DNA from: Erigeron canadensis
Taxonomy: Eukaryota > Streptophyta > Magnoliopsida > Asterales > Asteraceae
Assembly: GCF_010389155.1 (NCBI RefSeq)
Contig: NC_057761.1
Coordinates: 47,664,213 to 47,728,212, forward strand
Direction: 5' to 3'
DNA length: 64,000 nucleotides
Part shown: piece by piece, positions 49,200 to 60,590 of the stretch
Numbering within the stretch: position 1 is the first letter of the stretch
Layout of the letters: every line of letters begins with the position of its first letter
Translations under genes and position numbers: made by a program
The notes under the pieces: model-generated
Seen by the model: the letters and a program-made list of their open reading frames with translations, nothing else
Database searches by the model: none
Told to the model about the DNA's origin: nothing

Positions 49200-50797
49200 C
49201 ATTTTTATATATATACAGAATAAATATATATCTACATATCTACCTATCTATATCCATATATATATTCTATATATAGATTGATTACGCTTTCATCGCCTAC
49301 ACGTATCATCATCATCATCATCATCATCATCATATCTGCTTTCTTTCTGTATAGCCGTCTATCTTTCGCTTTTAACATATCTGATTAAAACTCGGTAAGT
49401 CCTCACCCTTTTTCATTTTTTTTTTTATATTTATTATTATTATTATTATTAAATATCTATCTATCATCATCGTCATAGGAATTATTCTATCTATCTTTGT
49501 GTTTGTTTGTTTGGTGAGCTGATTTTTTAATACTTTATTTTTAGTATTCTTTATGTAATTCTTTTTAATTATATTATTATTATTATCATGTTTGGGCTTT
49601 TACTGATTCATTTGTTTAACCTTTTTGGTGACTGTAAATTTTATGTGTTACTTGTTTTTTTTTTCTTTATTGCCAAATTTGTAACACAAATAAGGAAAAA
49701 AAACGACAAGGTGCCACGTGTATCAAATACATACATACATACATAACATACATATAAATATATAAGTGATTGAGGTCCGGGGATTGTCATGTCCGCGGAG
49801 ACGGCCTTGTGGTGTGATCGAGAAAGAGACATCCTCTGTAAGTGATGAACATGGTAGCACACGTTTTTAAAAACTATGACGTGTCATCATCCTCTTTGTT
49901 ATTGTTTTAGTACAAATATGTTTATAATAATAGGATATATGTATTATGTATATGTAAATAGATAATTATGGATAGTTATGTTTAAGGTAGGTCTCTCTGT
50001 CCAATGTTGATTGCATGTTGGATGGTGGACCACAAAAAATTTGATGGAGTTCGTTTATTAAATCAAGATAATTATTCACATACTTTGTTTATATTCACTA
50101 TTATTAGGAAAACGATGTTTATTAGATTAGATTAGATTTTGGTACATATTCAGGTACGATTGTCACAACATAAAGTACCATTTCATTATTATCAAAATTA
50201 CTTATTGGCTAAATGCATATATAGACTTTCAATATCATTATGTACTAAAGCCTAGAGGTGTCAATTTCGATCAGTTTACATGGGACAAGTTGGGTTCGTT
50301 TTAGTCTCAAATGGGGTGTATAGCAAAAATGGATATTGAAGGGCTAATCGGGATGAAAGTTGGCCAAATTGTATTTTAAATGCATACAACCTCCTACATG
50401 ATTGTATCTACTGGTTTAACTTATCATTATAGTCATATTTAGCTCATTTATTATTTGTTAAAACCTTAAAAACTGGGAGTATGTATGTTATTTGAGTCAC
50501 CTAACCTGAATCTACTTGAATTATACTTAAAAACCAGCCTTTTTAACGAGAATGCACTTTTTGAACCATTGCCCACATGGCCCCTCCTTTTATCTACACC
50601 TACACCGCTTTTATGACTCATTTAGAACTTGTTAATGAAAGCTGATTCTTAAAATTAATTTTCGCTATTTAATCTATTTGAAACTGTGAGCATCTTGTTT
50701 CTTTTGTGGTTTTTATTAGTTTGCATTCCAAATGTTCTGTTTTCATTTTTAAGAAATAAAGTTTTGTGACAGATAACGAAAGTTGCAGATCATTAAT
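49200..50797 (+). other. 5' leader exon and leader intron of the RING-H2 gene
   Basis: The leader contains a CAT microsatellite (about 49306-49332). A consensus donor CTCG/GTAAGT at 49395 starts a leader intron, which is about 1.4 kb. The acceptor is either TTTTGTGACAG (50772) or AAGTTGCAG (50788), 10-26 bases before the ATG. Long leader introns often raise expression in plants. The boundaries are inferred from splice signals only. Confidence 0.45.
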
Positions 50798-53238
50798 ATG
50801 GATATATATTCTCGTAAACGAGTTGTTGGCCTGAGTTCTAGTCCTACAAAGGGATCAACTTCTGCTACACGTGATAATGTTGGCTCTAGAGAAGAACCTA
50901 TTCAATTGTGCAATAGAATTGGATGCAGTGGCAGACTTAACCATGCACAACATGCTTTTAATTATTTAAGGCCTTCTTCTGGTTCTTCAAACATCCATAC
51001 GAAAAAGCATGACTCTAATAGTTCAGAAAGAAGTCAAGTCAAACTTAAGTCAAAATCCAGAGATACCAAGTCAAACAAGGGTGTACTCAATATGGAGCCG
51101 GTTGGCAGGGCAGTTGAAGCGGGGCCATCGAGGGTAAGGAAGGTGCATGGTCTTGCAAACCGAGATGGTCAATCGGGCTCGTTTGATCGTGGAAGGAAGG
51201 AAGACACAGTCAAAAAGAAGACAAATGAAGGTGAAACAAGCTCATCTGCAAGAGGTAATAGGATCAGTCAGAGATTATTAGACGGGGAGAGCGGGTCCCT
51301 ATCCTCCTTTAGAAGTTCGATTTCCGGTTCTAGACACTCAAGAAGCTGGAATGCTTGCAGAGGAAGTGGTGTTTCATCTGTAAGGACTCGGAGGTCTGTC
51401 AGTCAACATGGAAATGAGTCTCCAGTTCAGTCTTCTCGGGAGACGATGGATAATGTGGATACCATTGCAAATGTAATGAGTTATATCGTTGGAGGTTATA
51501 TTTTTGTGAAAATGAACTGTGGATAATGGTTGTGTATTGTTTTGCAGATGCTACTAGCACTTGAGAGGATTGATCAAGAAGAGGGATTAACATATGAGGT
51601 AAGCTGTTTTTAAAAAAGAAAAATAATTTTAGTCCAACTTGCCAATATATATTATGTGGTAAAATGGGTGTGTCAAGCCGATTGAGGAACGGGCCAAACA
51701 AGTGTAGGTGAATGTTTAGTACTGTTTGAAGCGGGTCAGGTGTGGGTCGGGTCAGATCGATTCACAAACTAAATTAATACTCATATTGTTGTTACAGTGC
51801 CCTTGAGCGTTGGCTCTTGTGGCATGTATGATGACCCATCAACCTGTAGCTTGTGGGTTTAAGTCCCATGGTGGACGTATTGTCGATATGTGTGGAATTC
51901 TTGTGGATTTGTTTAGCTGACTTTCTAAAAAATATTATTGTTACACTAACCTATTTTACTTTGAGGTTTTATAAATATTGACCTGTTTTCAGTTCAGTTA
52001 TATTTTGTTATAGCAACTTTACCCTTTTTGCCCCGTTGATATCACATATGATTCAAATTCGGTCCATTTAGACATAAGCGGTTTGAAATTTCCTTCTCTA
52101 ATGACTAATTCATATTTGTTCATCTGCAGCAAATTATGGGAAATCCATTTCTAGGTGGCTTAAACTTATTTGATCAACATAGGGACATGAGACTAGACAT
52201 TGATAACATGTCCTATGAGGTTTGCTGCTCTTTTTGTCTCCTTATAATATACTTCCTTTGCTCCAACAAATAGTCCATATTTACCCCTTTTGTTGTCAAT
52301 TCAGTATCTTTAAATGTATACCGAATGCTTTTGCTTATAGGAACTATTAGCATTAGAGGAGGAAATGGGCATTGTGAGCACAGCAGTATCTGAAGAGGAG
52401 TTATCAAAATGTGTTAGAATTAGCATATACAAACCATTGTGTATGATGGAATGCAGAATGAGAGATGATCGGTGCTTGGATGACACAAAGTGCAGTATAT
52501 GTCAGGTAGTCAAGTGTCTTTTATTTCAGATCAAGAGTTGGCACTTTTCACCCAAATACTTGTAAATGATTTAAGACTTGGGTTAGGCTTTAACTCTAAT
52601 GGGTGAAATGGGTCAATCGCCAACTGGGTTAAAAGACATCCAAAGTCATGTATTGCTTTATCCAAAAAATTGATTATGTTTTAAGTTAGATCATCTTTGT
52701 AATCATGTTTAGGGCATATATCATAAAGTAAGAAACTTATATCAAAATTGTTCATTGGTCTTTTCCACCTGTTATATTCCTCACTAAATGATTACCCATA
52801 TTGACGCGTTATCCAAACTGTTCGACCTGTCTAAATTTTAACCTCTACTTACATCATCTCAGATGTCATCTTTGACTTCTCATAATCTTTCATGCTATAA
52901 TACAACCCCTATATATATGGTATTTGCAAGTTTCCAGTAAAATAAACATGTATTTGGATAACAGTTGGCTTTTTTCACCCATTATCCCCGGGAGTCATGA
53001 TCACTGGATATATGAATATACAAATGTATCGTTTAGAGGGATCCCATCATGATTTCATTGGTCAACAACATTCACCTATCTATAAGCTAATCATTGTGTG
53101 TCTTTTCAGGAAGAGTTTATATCAGGTGATGAAATAGGAAGGGTAGGATGTGATCACGGTTACCATGCTCTGTGTATTAATCAGTGGTTGCGGTTAAAGA
53201 ACTGGTGTCCCATTTGCAAGGCGTCGGTAAAACCATAA
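50798..53238 (+). CDS. RING-H2 E3 ubiquitin-protein ligase
   Basis: Five exons join in frame: 50798-51472, 51548-51598, 52130-52219, 52341-52505, 53110-53238, for 369 residues. Residues 1-225 are Ser/Arg-rich and disordered, with an early CNRIGCSGRL motif. A helical conserved part follows (NMSYEELLALEEEMGIVSTA). The C-terminal RING-H2 has ligands C323, C326, C341, H343, H346, C349, C360, C363 (CSICQEEF, GCDHGYHALCINQWL, CPICKA), so all eight are present. Trp353, which packs on E2 enzymes, is also there. Such proteins transfer ubiquitin from an E2; the substrate is unknown. It resembles the plant MBR/HIP1/ZFP1-like group. The start is the first ATG after the leader acceptor. Confidence 0.9.
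51795..51925 (+). mobile_element. tRNA-derived SINE in RING gene intron 2
   Basis: TTGGCTCTTGTGGCAT resembles an A box and GTGGGTTTAAGTCCCATGG about 40 bases later a B box. It lies within the 531-base intron 51599-52129. Ends are estimated. Confidence 0.45.
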
Positions 53239-53572
53239 AACTCTTAATAAATATATATATAAGGTGGGTGCTTGATTTCTCTGTACAAATCTTTTCTTTC
53301 TTTGTTAATTGTACATAACTACATGGTTTCAAAGGACTAATAAAACCAGGCTTCTTAGCTTTGTATCAGAGTTGAATAATTCGCTTGGTATTAAGTTTGT
53401 AAGTTGTCACCTAGTCTTTTAACTAATTTTCATTTCTTTTTGTTTGTTACTTTTCTTCTATCTCTTCATCTATAAAACAATAATTACATTAAAATCTTGC
53501 TTTTTATTTATGAACACTTATGGTTACCACAGCATTATCATACTTACATCACCAGTGGTAGACTATAATTCC
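53239..53572. other. Short intergenic stretch between convergent genes
   Basis: About 330 bases separate the stop codons of the RING gene and the sucrose synthase gene. It must contain both 3' UTRs, so the transcripts may overlap or nearly meet. No repeat or ORF of note. Confidence 0.7.
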
Positions 53573-56500
53573 CTAATTGAAATAGTTATACAAATTCTTT
53601 GATGCATAGACAACTATCAATACAGAGACAAAAACAAGCAATGGTTTTCCTGCACTGGTCACTGAACTTAGTCTCCTTGACCCAAAGCTTGGCTCCCTGC
53701 TTAAAAACAAGAACCATTGATTCATCTTAAAAACTTAGATGTTAAATACCAATTGAAGCAAGAATTTGAATAATCTCATACGTACCTTGGTATCAGTTTA
53801 CCAGGCGCGGTTAACGCCATCTGTGGTGGAGCTGTTTCTCTTGGTTTCCCCTTTTGCACCTGATCTCGAGGTTTTACAGGTGATGGCTTGATGTTTGCAC
53901 TGGGTGTTGCAACATCAGGGATTTCTATGGCCTTTGCCTGTATCAAGTGATGAATAGTGTTAAGATATAGGTATTTTACAACACCTCGATCCTAAAGCAA
54001 TAGACGTAGACTAGCATGATTATCTCTGAGTTCTAAAAAAGTTGATGTTAAGTTTTCCGTGCCTACAAATGGCTTAAAATGTGTCCAAACTTCTTATATG
54101 GAAGGGTTATTATAACCTGGATTCTTAACTTTTCATTCTATTATCGACTTACGGTGAGTTATTGCGTATGGCTGCCATATAGGAACATAACACGAAGCAT
54201 TGGAAATAACTTACCAAGTTTTTGAACTGTAAGTTATACAAAATGTCGATATATCGTTGCTTTGCTTGCTTAGTTTCTTTGTTCAGTTGCTTCCAAAAGC
54301 CATACATTGAGCCCATGTTCAATGCTTTGTTAGCATATATCTTCCATGTGTAGCTGAAAAAAAGCGTTGTTAGCGTAAGTGGAACATGATCGCAGGTAGG
54401 AGCGTCTATAATGCGCAAACACCGACAAACGAAAGAATTGAGCTGCAACCAGATCGACCAGACAAGGATCAAGTATTCAGATCAGTTCTAGAGCTTTTAT
54501 AATACTAGTTATTGGAATGTTGATTTCCATCTTTGTTTTTAGTTTAAATCCGCAGAACACTCAAACTTGAAGATATGGTGCAAGATGCTAAAACTTACCA
54601 CTCGTAAATACGTTGAAGTCCACCTTGAGATACCTGATCCCAGTATTCACTATCAGCTTTGCATTTTGTGAAGAAATCAGCAATTTTGTTGCTTGATTCA
54701 TCTCCATTGTTGGGATCAATATGAAACCCTGAAACCCCGTCAACTATGATCTCTGCAGGTCCTCCTTGGTTTGTTGCAAAAGTTGGCAGCCCACAGTTCA
54801 TGGCTTCGATAACAGTCAATCCAAAAGCTTCATATAATGCTGGCTGCACAAAAGCCCCCTTTGTGTCAGCAATACAACGATACAGTTCTCCATTGCGAGT
54901 CCTATCGTTTTGAGCTGCTATCCATCTGAATTGACCCTTAAGTTTATATTTCTCGACCAATTCGTGCATCTTTTTTATTTCAGCCATCTCTTCTCGATCT
55001 TTGGACTTCGATGGATCAAAGAAGCCTGCAACTACTACCAAGTTTACAAGACTTCTGAGCCGTTTGTTCTTTCCGAACCACTCTGTCAATCCAGTAATAT
55101 TCTTAACTGTATCAAGCCTTGCCATCGAGAATATTATTGGTTTGCTTTTGTCCGCCAGATATCCCCTATTCGGCAAACAAAAATGTATTATATCCCCAAT
55201 GATTAATCAGTAGATCGGTGTAACTTGATAACTTACATATGCTCGTGGTTGTCTTGTTCGTTGAAAAGTAATTCGTTGATTGCTGGATGAAACGAATGTA
55301 ATCGTTTATCTTTCTCTGTATAAGGGAAATAAACTGATTGTTCTGCTCCAGGTGCAGCTATGTTGAACTTTGGATCAAACACATTAATTCCCGAGACAAC
55401 TCTCCATAGTCCAGGCATGGTAAAAGCTGCATGGGTCTCATATTGACCCGACCTTTGATTACTACACAAACAACAAAAACAAGTCAAGACATGTAACTTT
55501 TGTATGGGTCGGAGACTCAGAGCAGTTTTTGTCCAAGATAAACAGTCGGAACAGTTTTTGTTCAACGTCTAACCTTCCTGCAATTTCTTGATATGTGCTT
55601 GTGATTATGAAATCAGCAGCATTCATTGAGATCAAATCTGCGGTGAATTGGCACGAGAAATGATATTTTTTTTCAAATTTTTTCCAGTTAACATCCGAAT
55701 CTTCATACTTAGTCTTCTCCAACGCGTGTGCAATCGTCCCCTGCAATAAGAAGTACTCGTAAAATATTTACCAAAACCAGTGATTTGGAGCATTTGATCA
55801 AATCATGATACCATAAGTGCGGATTTATAAGAACCTGTGTTACTCCAAACTTTTTGGCCATAAGAGATGCTGCAATATTCCCATCTGTGTAGTTTCCGAG
55901 TATAAGATCTGGTTTACACTCCATTACCTCCAGTACTCTAGAAGATGCGTCCTAAGAGACACATGAAGATTTAGAGTCAAAACTGCTAATAAGTCAAAAC
56001 GGGTAACATTTATACAATTCGAACTGACTTGAAGCACTTTATGTCCAGAATCTTGAATGTTTTATAAGTAAATTGAGTGTTGTGCATTACAATTGCACCT
56101 TACACAACTTTTGACCCGTTTTCCCCAAAATATATTTTATTTCACCCGCCTGGCCCGCTAAAGATAGACTAGAACCCAAGTTCACCATTTTAGTCAAATC
56201 TAACACCTCTATGTGAATACCAATGAGAACAAAATCCGGTGTCAGATATCGTTTGAACCTTGTAGTTGTGTTAAGATAATAACTATGTGTTGTTTTGAAA
56301 TTTTTATAACTTGATAGTGCTTGAGACTTGCCTGTACGAATGTTTCAAGGTAGGGGTAGATATCAAACCGTGAGACCCATTGACGAACAATGCTTTTCGA
56401 TGTTCTAAAAGGAACCCGGAGAATATGAGAATGCATGGTGTTCAAGATTGGTTCCAACTCCTCATTACACTTTGTTCCTTGTGCGTCAGGAATGAGTCGA

Positions 56501-58431
56501 CTCACCTGCATATCGATGTATATTCATTGGAATATATTTAAGTATCGCAAGCCGTTGAATTACCAACTAATTAATGCACCCCGGAAGCGTACCACTAGAA
56601 TCCTAGGCTTTGCATTCAATCCTTGCTGCTTTATTCTTAGTAATATCTCTTCTTCTAATGCTTTCACTTGATCAAGAATGTAGACCACCTGCGCAAGAAG
56701 TAAGTTGACTTTTAAGGTCAAATCGAGCCTTTAGTGAAACGAAAACTGACTCAGTTTCGTTACAAAATATAACTCAAATTTGTTTTTTCACTTTTATACT
56801 TTTATGATATGTTACTTAAGATGAAAATATCGTATATTTTAGGGGAAAAAATGATAATTTATTGCAACTTTTGAAGTTGATCAAGTCTGCATTTGACCAT
56901 AAATATTAGTCACCTGGCCTCCGGTATCAGGCAATCCGAGAACATCTGATTGTCCAAAGTAGCCATGAATGGAAAAGATCACAATGTTGAATATAACCGG
57001 AAGTCTGCTAAAGAATGATTCCATGTTAATCGGATCTGGAGCTTGAAGAATCTCTGAAAGCATCTTCATTGTCTCCTTGACTCTTTGAGCAGTATCTCCC
57101 CAACCTTTTTCAAATCCCCATTCTTTAAGCCTAATATTATACATAAAAGACATTTGTCATCACAAGTCAAGTCAGTTGGTGATTTCATATAATGTAATGG
57201 AGATTCTGGTTAGGGATTACTTGGGCTCAAAGGTATGAAATTGCTCGTCTTTTGGGTGTGCAGATAAGTAAACATCAGCAACAATCAATGCTTTTTGGAG
57301 CTTGGAAACTGTATCTATTGTTTCATTGATCATAAGGTTCTGCAACCGGAAAAAAACAACAACTGTTTACTAGAACAATTTAATCAATTTAGTATATCAG
57401 AAACTTAGAATTGTGCAGACTTCAGTAGTTAAAATGTAGAAGTTAGAAGGCAGTGATTTTTAATTACAAATGTGACATTACTTGTAATAATGTCTATGTA
57501 TGCGTCAAAGAATTGTATAGTGCAACTTAACTATAATTCTATACCTCTCCATGATGATTTAGAGCTAGTAGGTGGTCGAGCAATGGCTTTGCATTCTCTA
57601 GATCACCACCGAGTCTTGAAGTGGTGAACTTTGAAATGTAGTTGAGGCCATTGCCGATTGATGAAGAGAGGGTTAGCCGAGGTGTACCAAAATCAAATGC
57701 TTCAAAATCTACTTCAAGGGCGTTTTCATCCTTTGCCCTGCTCATTCATTGTTCTTTTAGTTTGTAAGTGATAGTAGGCTTGTACACGAGGTTCAAATGA
57801 AATATATTCTCCAAATGGATTAAACAAACTAAATAATATTCTTCATTCCAACATCTAGCGAACCGATAAGATAATTAACATCAAGTTTTAACGTTGTATT
57901 CTGATAATCAAGTCACAAGCCTTATGTTACATATAATAAATGGCGGTATACTTGTTTTTTTTTTTTTTTATTTTAAAAATGACTCATAAAGCAAAAACAC
58001 GACGCACCATTCATTATCATAGATGGATTCCTTAAACTTCAAATATTGTGCAGGAGTAAGCGATTGAACGGTGATATCATCAGCATTGACCTTTAGGTAA
58101 GCCCATCGTCCAGGACTCACCCTCACCCCTAATACAACATATGGTGGAATTATCACTATCTCCTGCATTTTCATCACAAACGGAACCCTTTATTAATTTC
58201 ATTAAAGTATGTTGCTATTTCTTAGCATGAGCTAAATAGAATGAACTTAAGTGGTCCATATCTACACAAATAAGATGCTCATTTGACTTCTTAATATAGA
58301 TACTTAAAATATTCGTAATATTTTCTGATCTCGATGTATTAAAATGAGCTCATTCCAATTCTCATAATCAATCATGTCTAAACGTATTAATCAGTCAAAA
58401 AATGTTGATCACATTTTATTTAGTTATATTA

Positions 58432-58491
<60 letters not shown>

Positions 58492-58837
58492 CCTGTGTTT
58501 CACTCAGGATTTGTCCTAGTGAACCATCCAAAATCTTGGCCTTTTCAAGCTTGTCATCAATGTGGTTTTCAATTATGTTAATCAATTCCTGGGGTTTTGC
58601 CACTCTTTTCCCACGTGATGTAAACCTTTAGAGACAAGAAATAATAAGCATTCTTATTTTTATACAAGACAACATGCATTATGAATATTTATTTGTTGCA
58701 CTTTGCATTCTTTTCTTTAAAAAACTTATTTGACACTTCAATATGTTAGAATGTGCATACCGATCAAAGCATCTTTTTGCATGGTACCGGCTTTGCTTCA
58801 ACGCATCATCCAAATTCTTTGCTACTCCCAAATCCAT
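53573..58837 (-). CDS. Sucrose synthase, SUS6 type, with C-terminal hydrophobic tail
   Basis: Fifteen exons on the minus strand join in frame: 58837-58761, 58625-58493, 58162-58008, 57737-57545, 57339-57221, 57130-56914, 56688-56593, 56505-56332, 55951-55835, 55740-55574, 55461-55237, 55165-54599, 54353-54215, 53937-53786, 53696-53573, for 884 residues. It converts sucrose and UDP to UDP-glucose and fructose. Motifs include [41 protein letters not shown] and [10 protein letters not shown] (E670, E678 of the GT-B E-x7-E motif). The C-terminal extension of about 80 residues is Pro/Lys-rich and ends in a hydrophobic segment (about 862-876). In Arabidopsis SUS5/SUS6 serve sieve-plate callose. The N-terminus ([19 protein letters not shown]) lacks the Ser-phosphorylation motif of SUS1-type enzymes. 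Intron 8 is GC-AG. Confidence 0.94.
58436..58489. repeat. TA microsatellite in SUS intron 2
   Basis: About 27 TA units. In transcript orientation they begin just after the intron 2 donor (CAG/GTAAT), so the tract starts within four bases of the splice site. Confidence 0.9.
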
Positions 58838-58950
58838 GAAATATAACAAAATGCAAATATATCGTGACAATTAATGACAAGCCTTTCAATTCACGTTGAT
58901 CTTATTGTTTCGGGATGATGTCTTTGTTGTCGAAAGCTAACAAGACCAAC

Positions 58951-58960
58951 TTTTATATAT
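58951..58960 (-). promoter_or_regulatory. TATA box of the sucrose synthase gene
   Basis: On the minus strand ATATATAAAAG lies about 115 bases upstream of the ATG, giving a leader of about 80-85 bases. There is no in-frame ATG between, which supports the start used. Confidence 0.5.
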
Positions 58961-59873
58961 TATTATGACCATTGGCTGAAAATTTTGTTTTTATAGGGAA
59001 GTTGTATAGCAGTAAAAGACTTTGAAGGCAAGAGGAAAGATGGTTTTGTGGGCAGAGAAAGAACATTCTTTGGTTCAATGTGTGGGCCAAAAACAAACAT
59101 TTGACTTGTGCAAAGGAAAAGAATATGTGATTTGGTACATGATCAAATCTTGGTTCTTTATCAATGTGTTTCAATTCTACTCATGTCAGGAAGAAAAGTA
59201 TTATATATTTCTATGTTAGATTAATTAGCAGTTATTCAAGGTCTCCAATATGTGATTTTGTGAGATCTTAATTTCCGTACCTCGCCATTGATGGGATCAA
59301 GTAGTGCTGTTATTTTTGACAGTTTTAATAAATTTTAGATGGGTTTCGTCAAACGCAACCCTTAGGGCTGCAGTTAAGGTGCATTAGATAGTTTGTACAT
59401 TTACTTTAAAATTCAGAGGTGTACTTTTAATATGAAAGGAAAAAACTTTTTATGCACATTAAACGCAGCACTAACATTTTTCAAAATTTTAAAAGATGCA
59501 AGTCTCTAGCAACAATGGACTAAATGTCATTATGATTAGTTAATAGCAACATGATTAACTCTACTAGGATAAACTGTGTCTACGTTTTTTTAATCTGATG
59601 ACATGCCTCACAGTCTCAAACACCCCTCGTTTTGTTTGGTTTTAAACTCTCAAGTCGCAACTCACAAGCCACATTCACTTATTGGGTCATATTTAGTAGA
59701 AAAAAGGGTATGTTTTATTACAGGTAACCTTTCATATCTGGGCTAGTTTTGCTCCAGTTGTATTCATATGGGCCACTCTATATATCAACCAACTGGCCTT
59801 TAATAAAGCCCATAAGTGGAGTAGTTAGTTAGCTACGATGTGCCACGGCAAAATGATATTTCCAGCAATAACA

Positions 59874-60138
59874 TCTATACTAATATACTATATAAAAATT
59901 ATATCCCATGTTAAAAAGTTAAGATTTTTGGGACATACGAAATTACAATTTACCCTTAATAAATTAGCTTACACAATCATTTCATTATCTTCTAAAAGAT
60001 ATCCAATACTCTTTCAAATCAAATATTTTTATATCAAATACCTACACCACTTGACGCATCTGTCGCCGCCGTCACCATCTGTCGATGCCACTACATCAGT
60101 GTCACTGTTATCGCCGCCGCATTCTGCGGGTACCATAG
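59874..60138 (+). mobile_element. Small Helitron-type element (copy F)
   Basis: It begins TCTATACTAATATACTATA after an A and ends with GCCGCCGCATTCTGCGGG, spacer TACC, then ATAG instead of CTAG. The interior has TTTACCCTTAATAAATTAG and GTCGCCGCCGTCACC, the inverse of blocks in copies A and B. The altered last bases suggest decay. Confidence 0.65.
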
Positions 60139-60335
60139 GTTACAATTATATATGCGCTACTAATTTATTACTTATACAGTCTATCTTTTATTTAAGCTTT
60201 GTAAATTATGATCGATTAATCATAGGTTATCACTTCTCTTCTACTAGGTGACAATTAACAAAAGATGTTAGTATTGGGTTTAAATTATGTAATCGTTTGG
60301 TTCAAATACGAGATTCCATAATAATGAGCTATATT

Positions 60336-60590
60336 AGGGATGAGCATTTGGACCGAAATCCGTGACCGACCTGCCCGAAGGGCTAACGAGCCGGGTCACG
60401 GGTCACGCTTTTGTTGCATTTTCGGGTCTCGGGTTGCGCAGGTCGGGCCGGGTCAAGCCAAAAACCGAAAAAAAAGTGAAGGAAACTCGTAACCCGCCTG
60501 AACCGACCCGAACCAAACCATCACGGGTCGGGTCACAGTTCCGATTTTCATACACTTACAGGTCGCGGGTCGGGCCATTTGCCCATCCCT
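60336..60590. mobile_element. MULE-like MITE with 9-base target duplication
   Basis: Ends AGGGATGAGC and GCCCATCCCT are imperfect inverted repeats. GAGCTATAT flanks both sides (60326-60334 and 60591-60599; a T lies between the left copy and the element). The inside is GC-rich (GGGTCACGGGTCACGC) in contrast to the AT-rich surroundings. A truncated copy is at 15688-15942. Confidence 0.8.

Noticed and set aside
49306..49332. CAT repeat as a possible coding poly-His/Ser/Ile tract
   Set aside because: It lies in the inferred untranslated leader before the donor at 49395 and has no in-frame start.
53573..58837. Idea that SPL7, RING and sucrose synthase form a functional cluster
   Set aside because: They are unrelated families in different orientations with separate promoters; no shared pathway can be argued from sequence.
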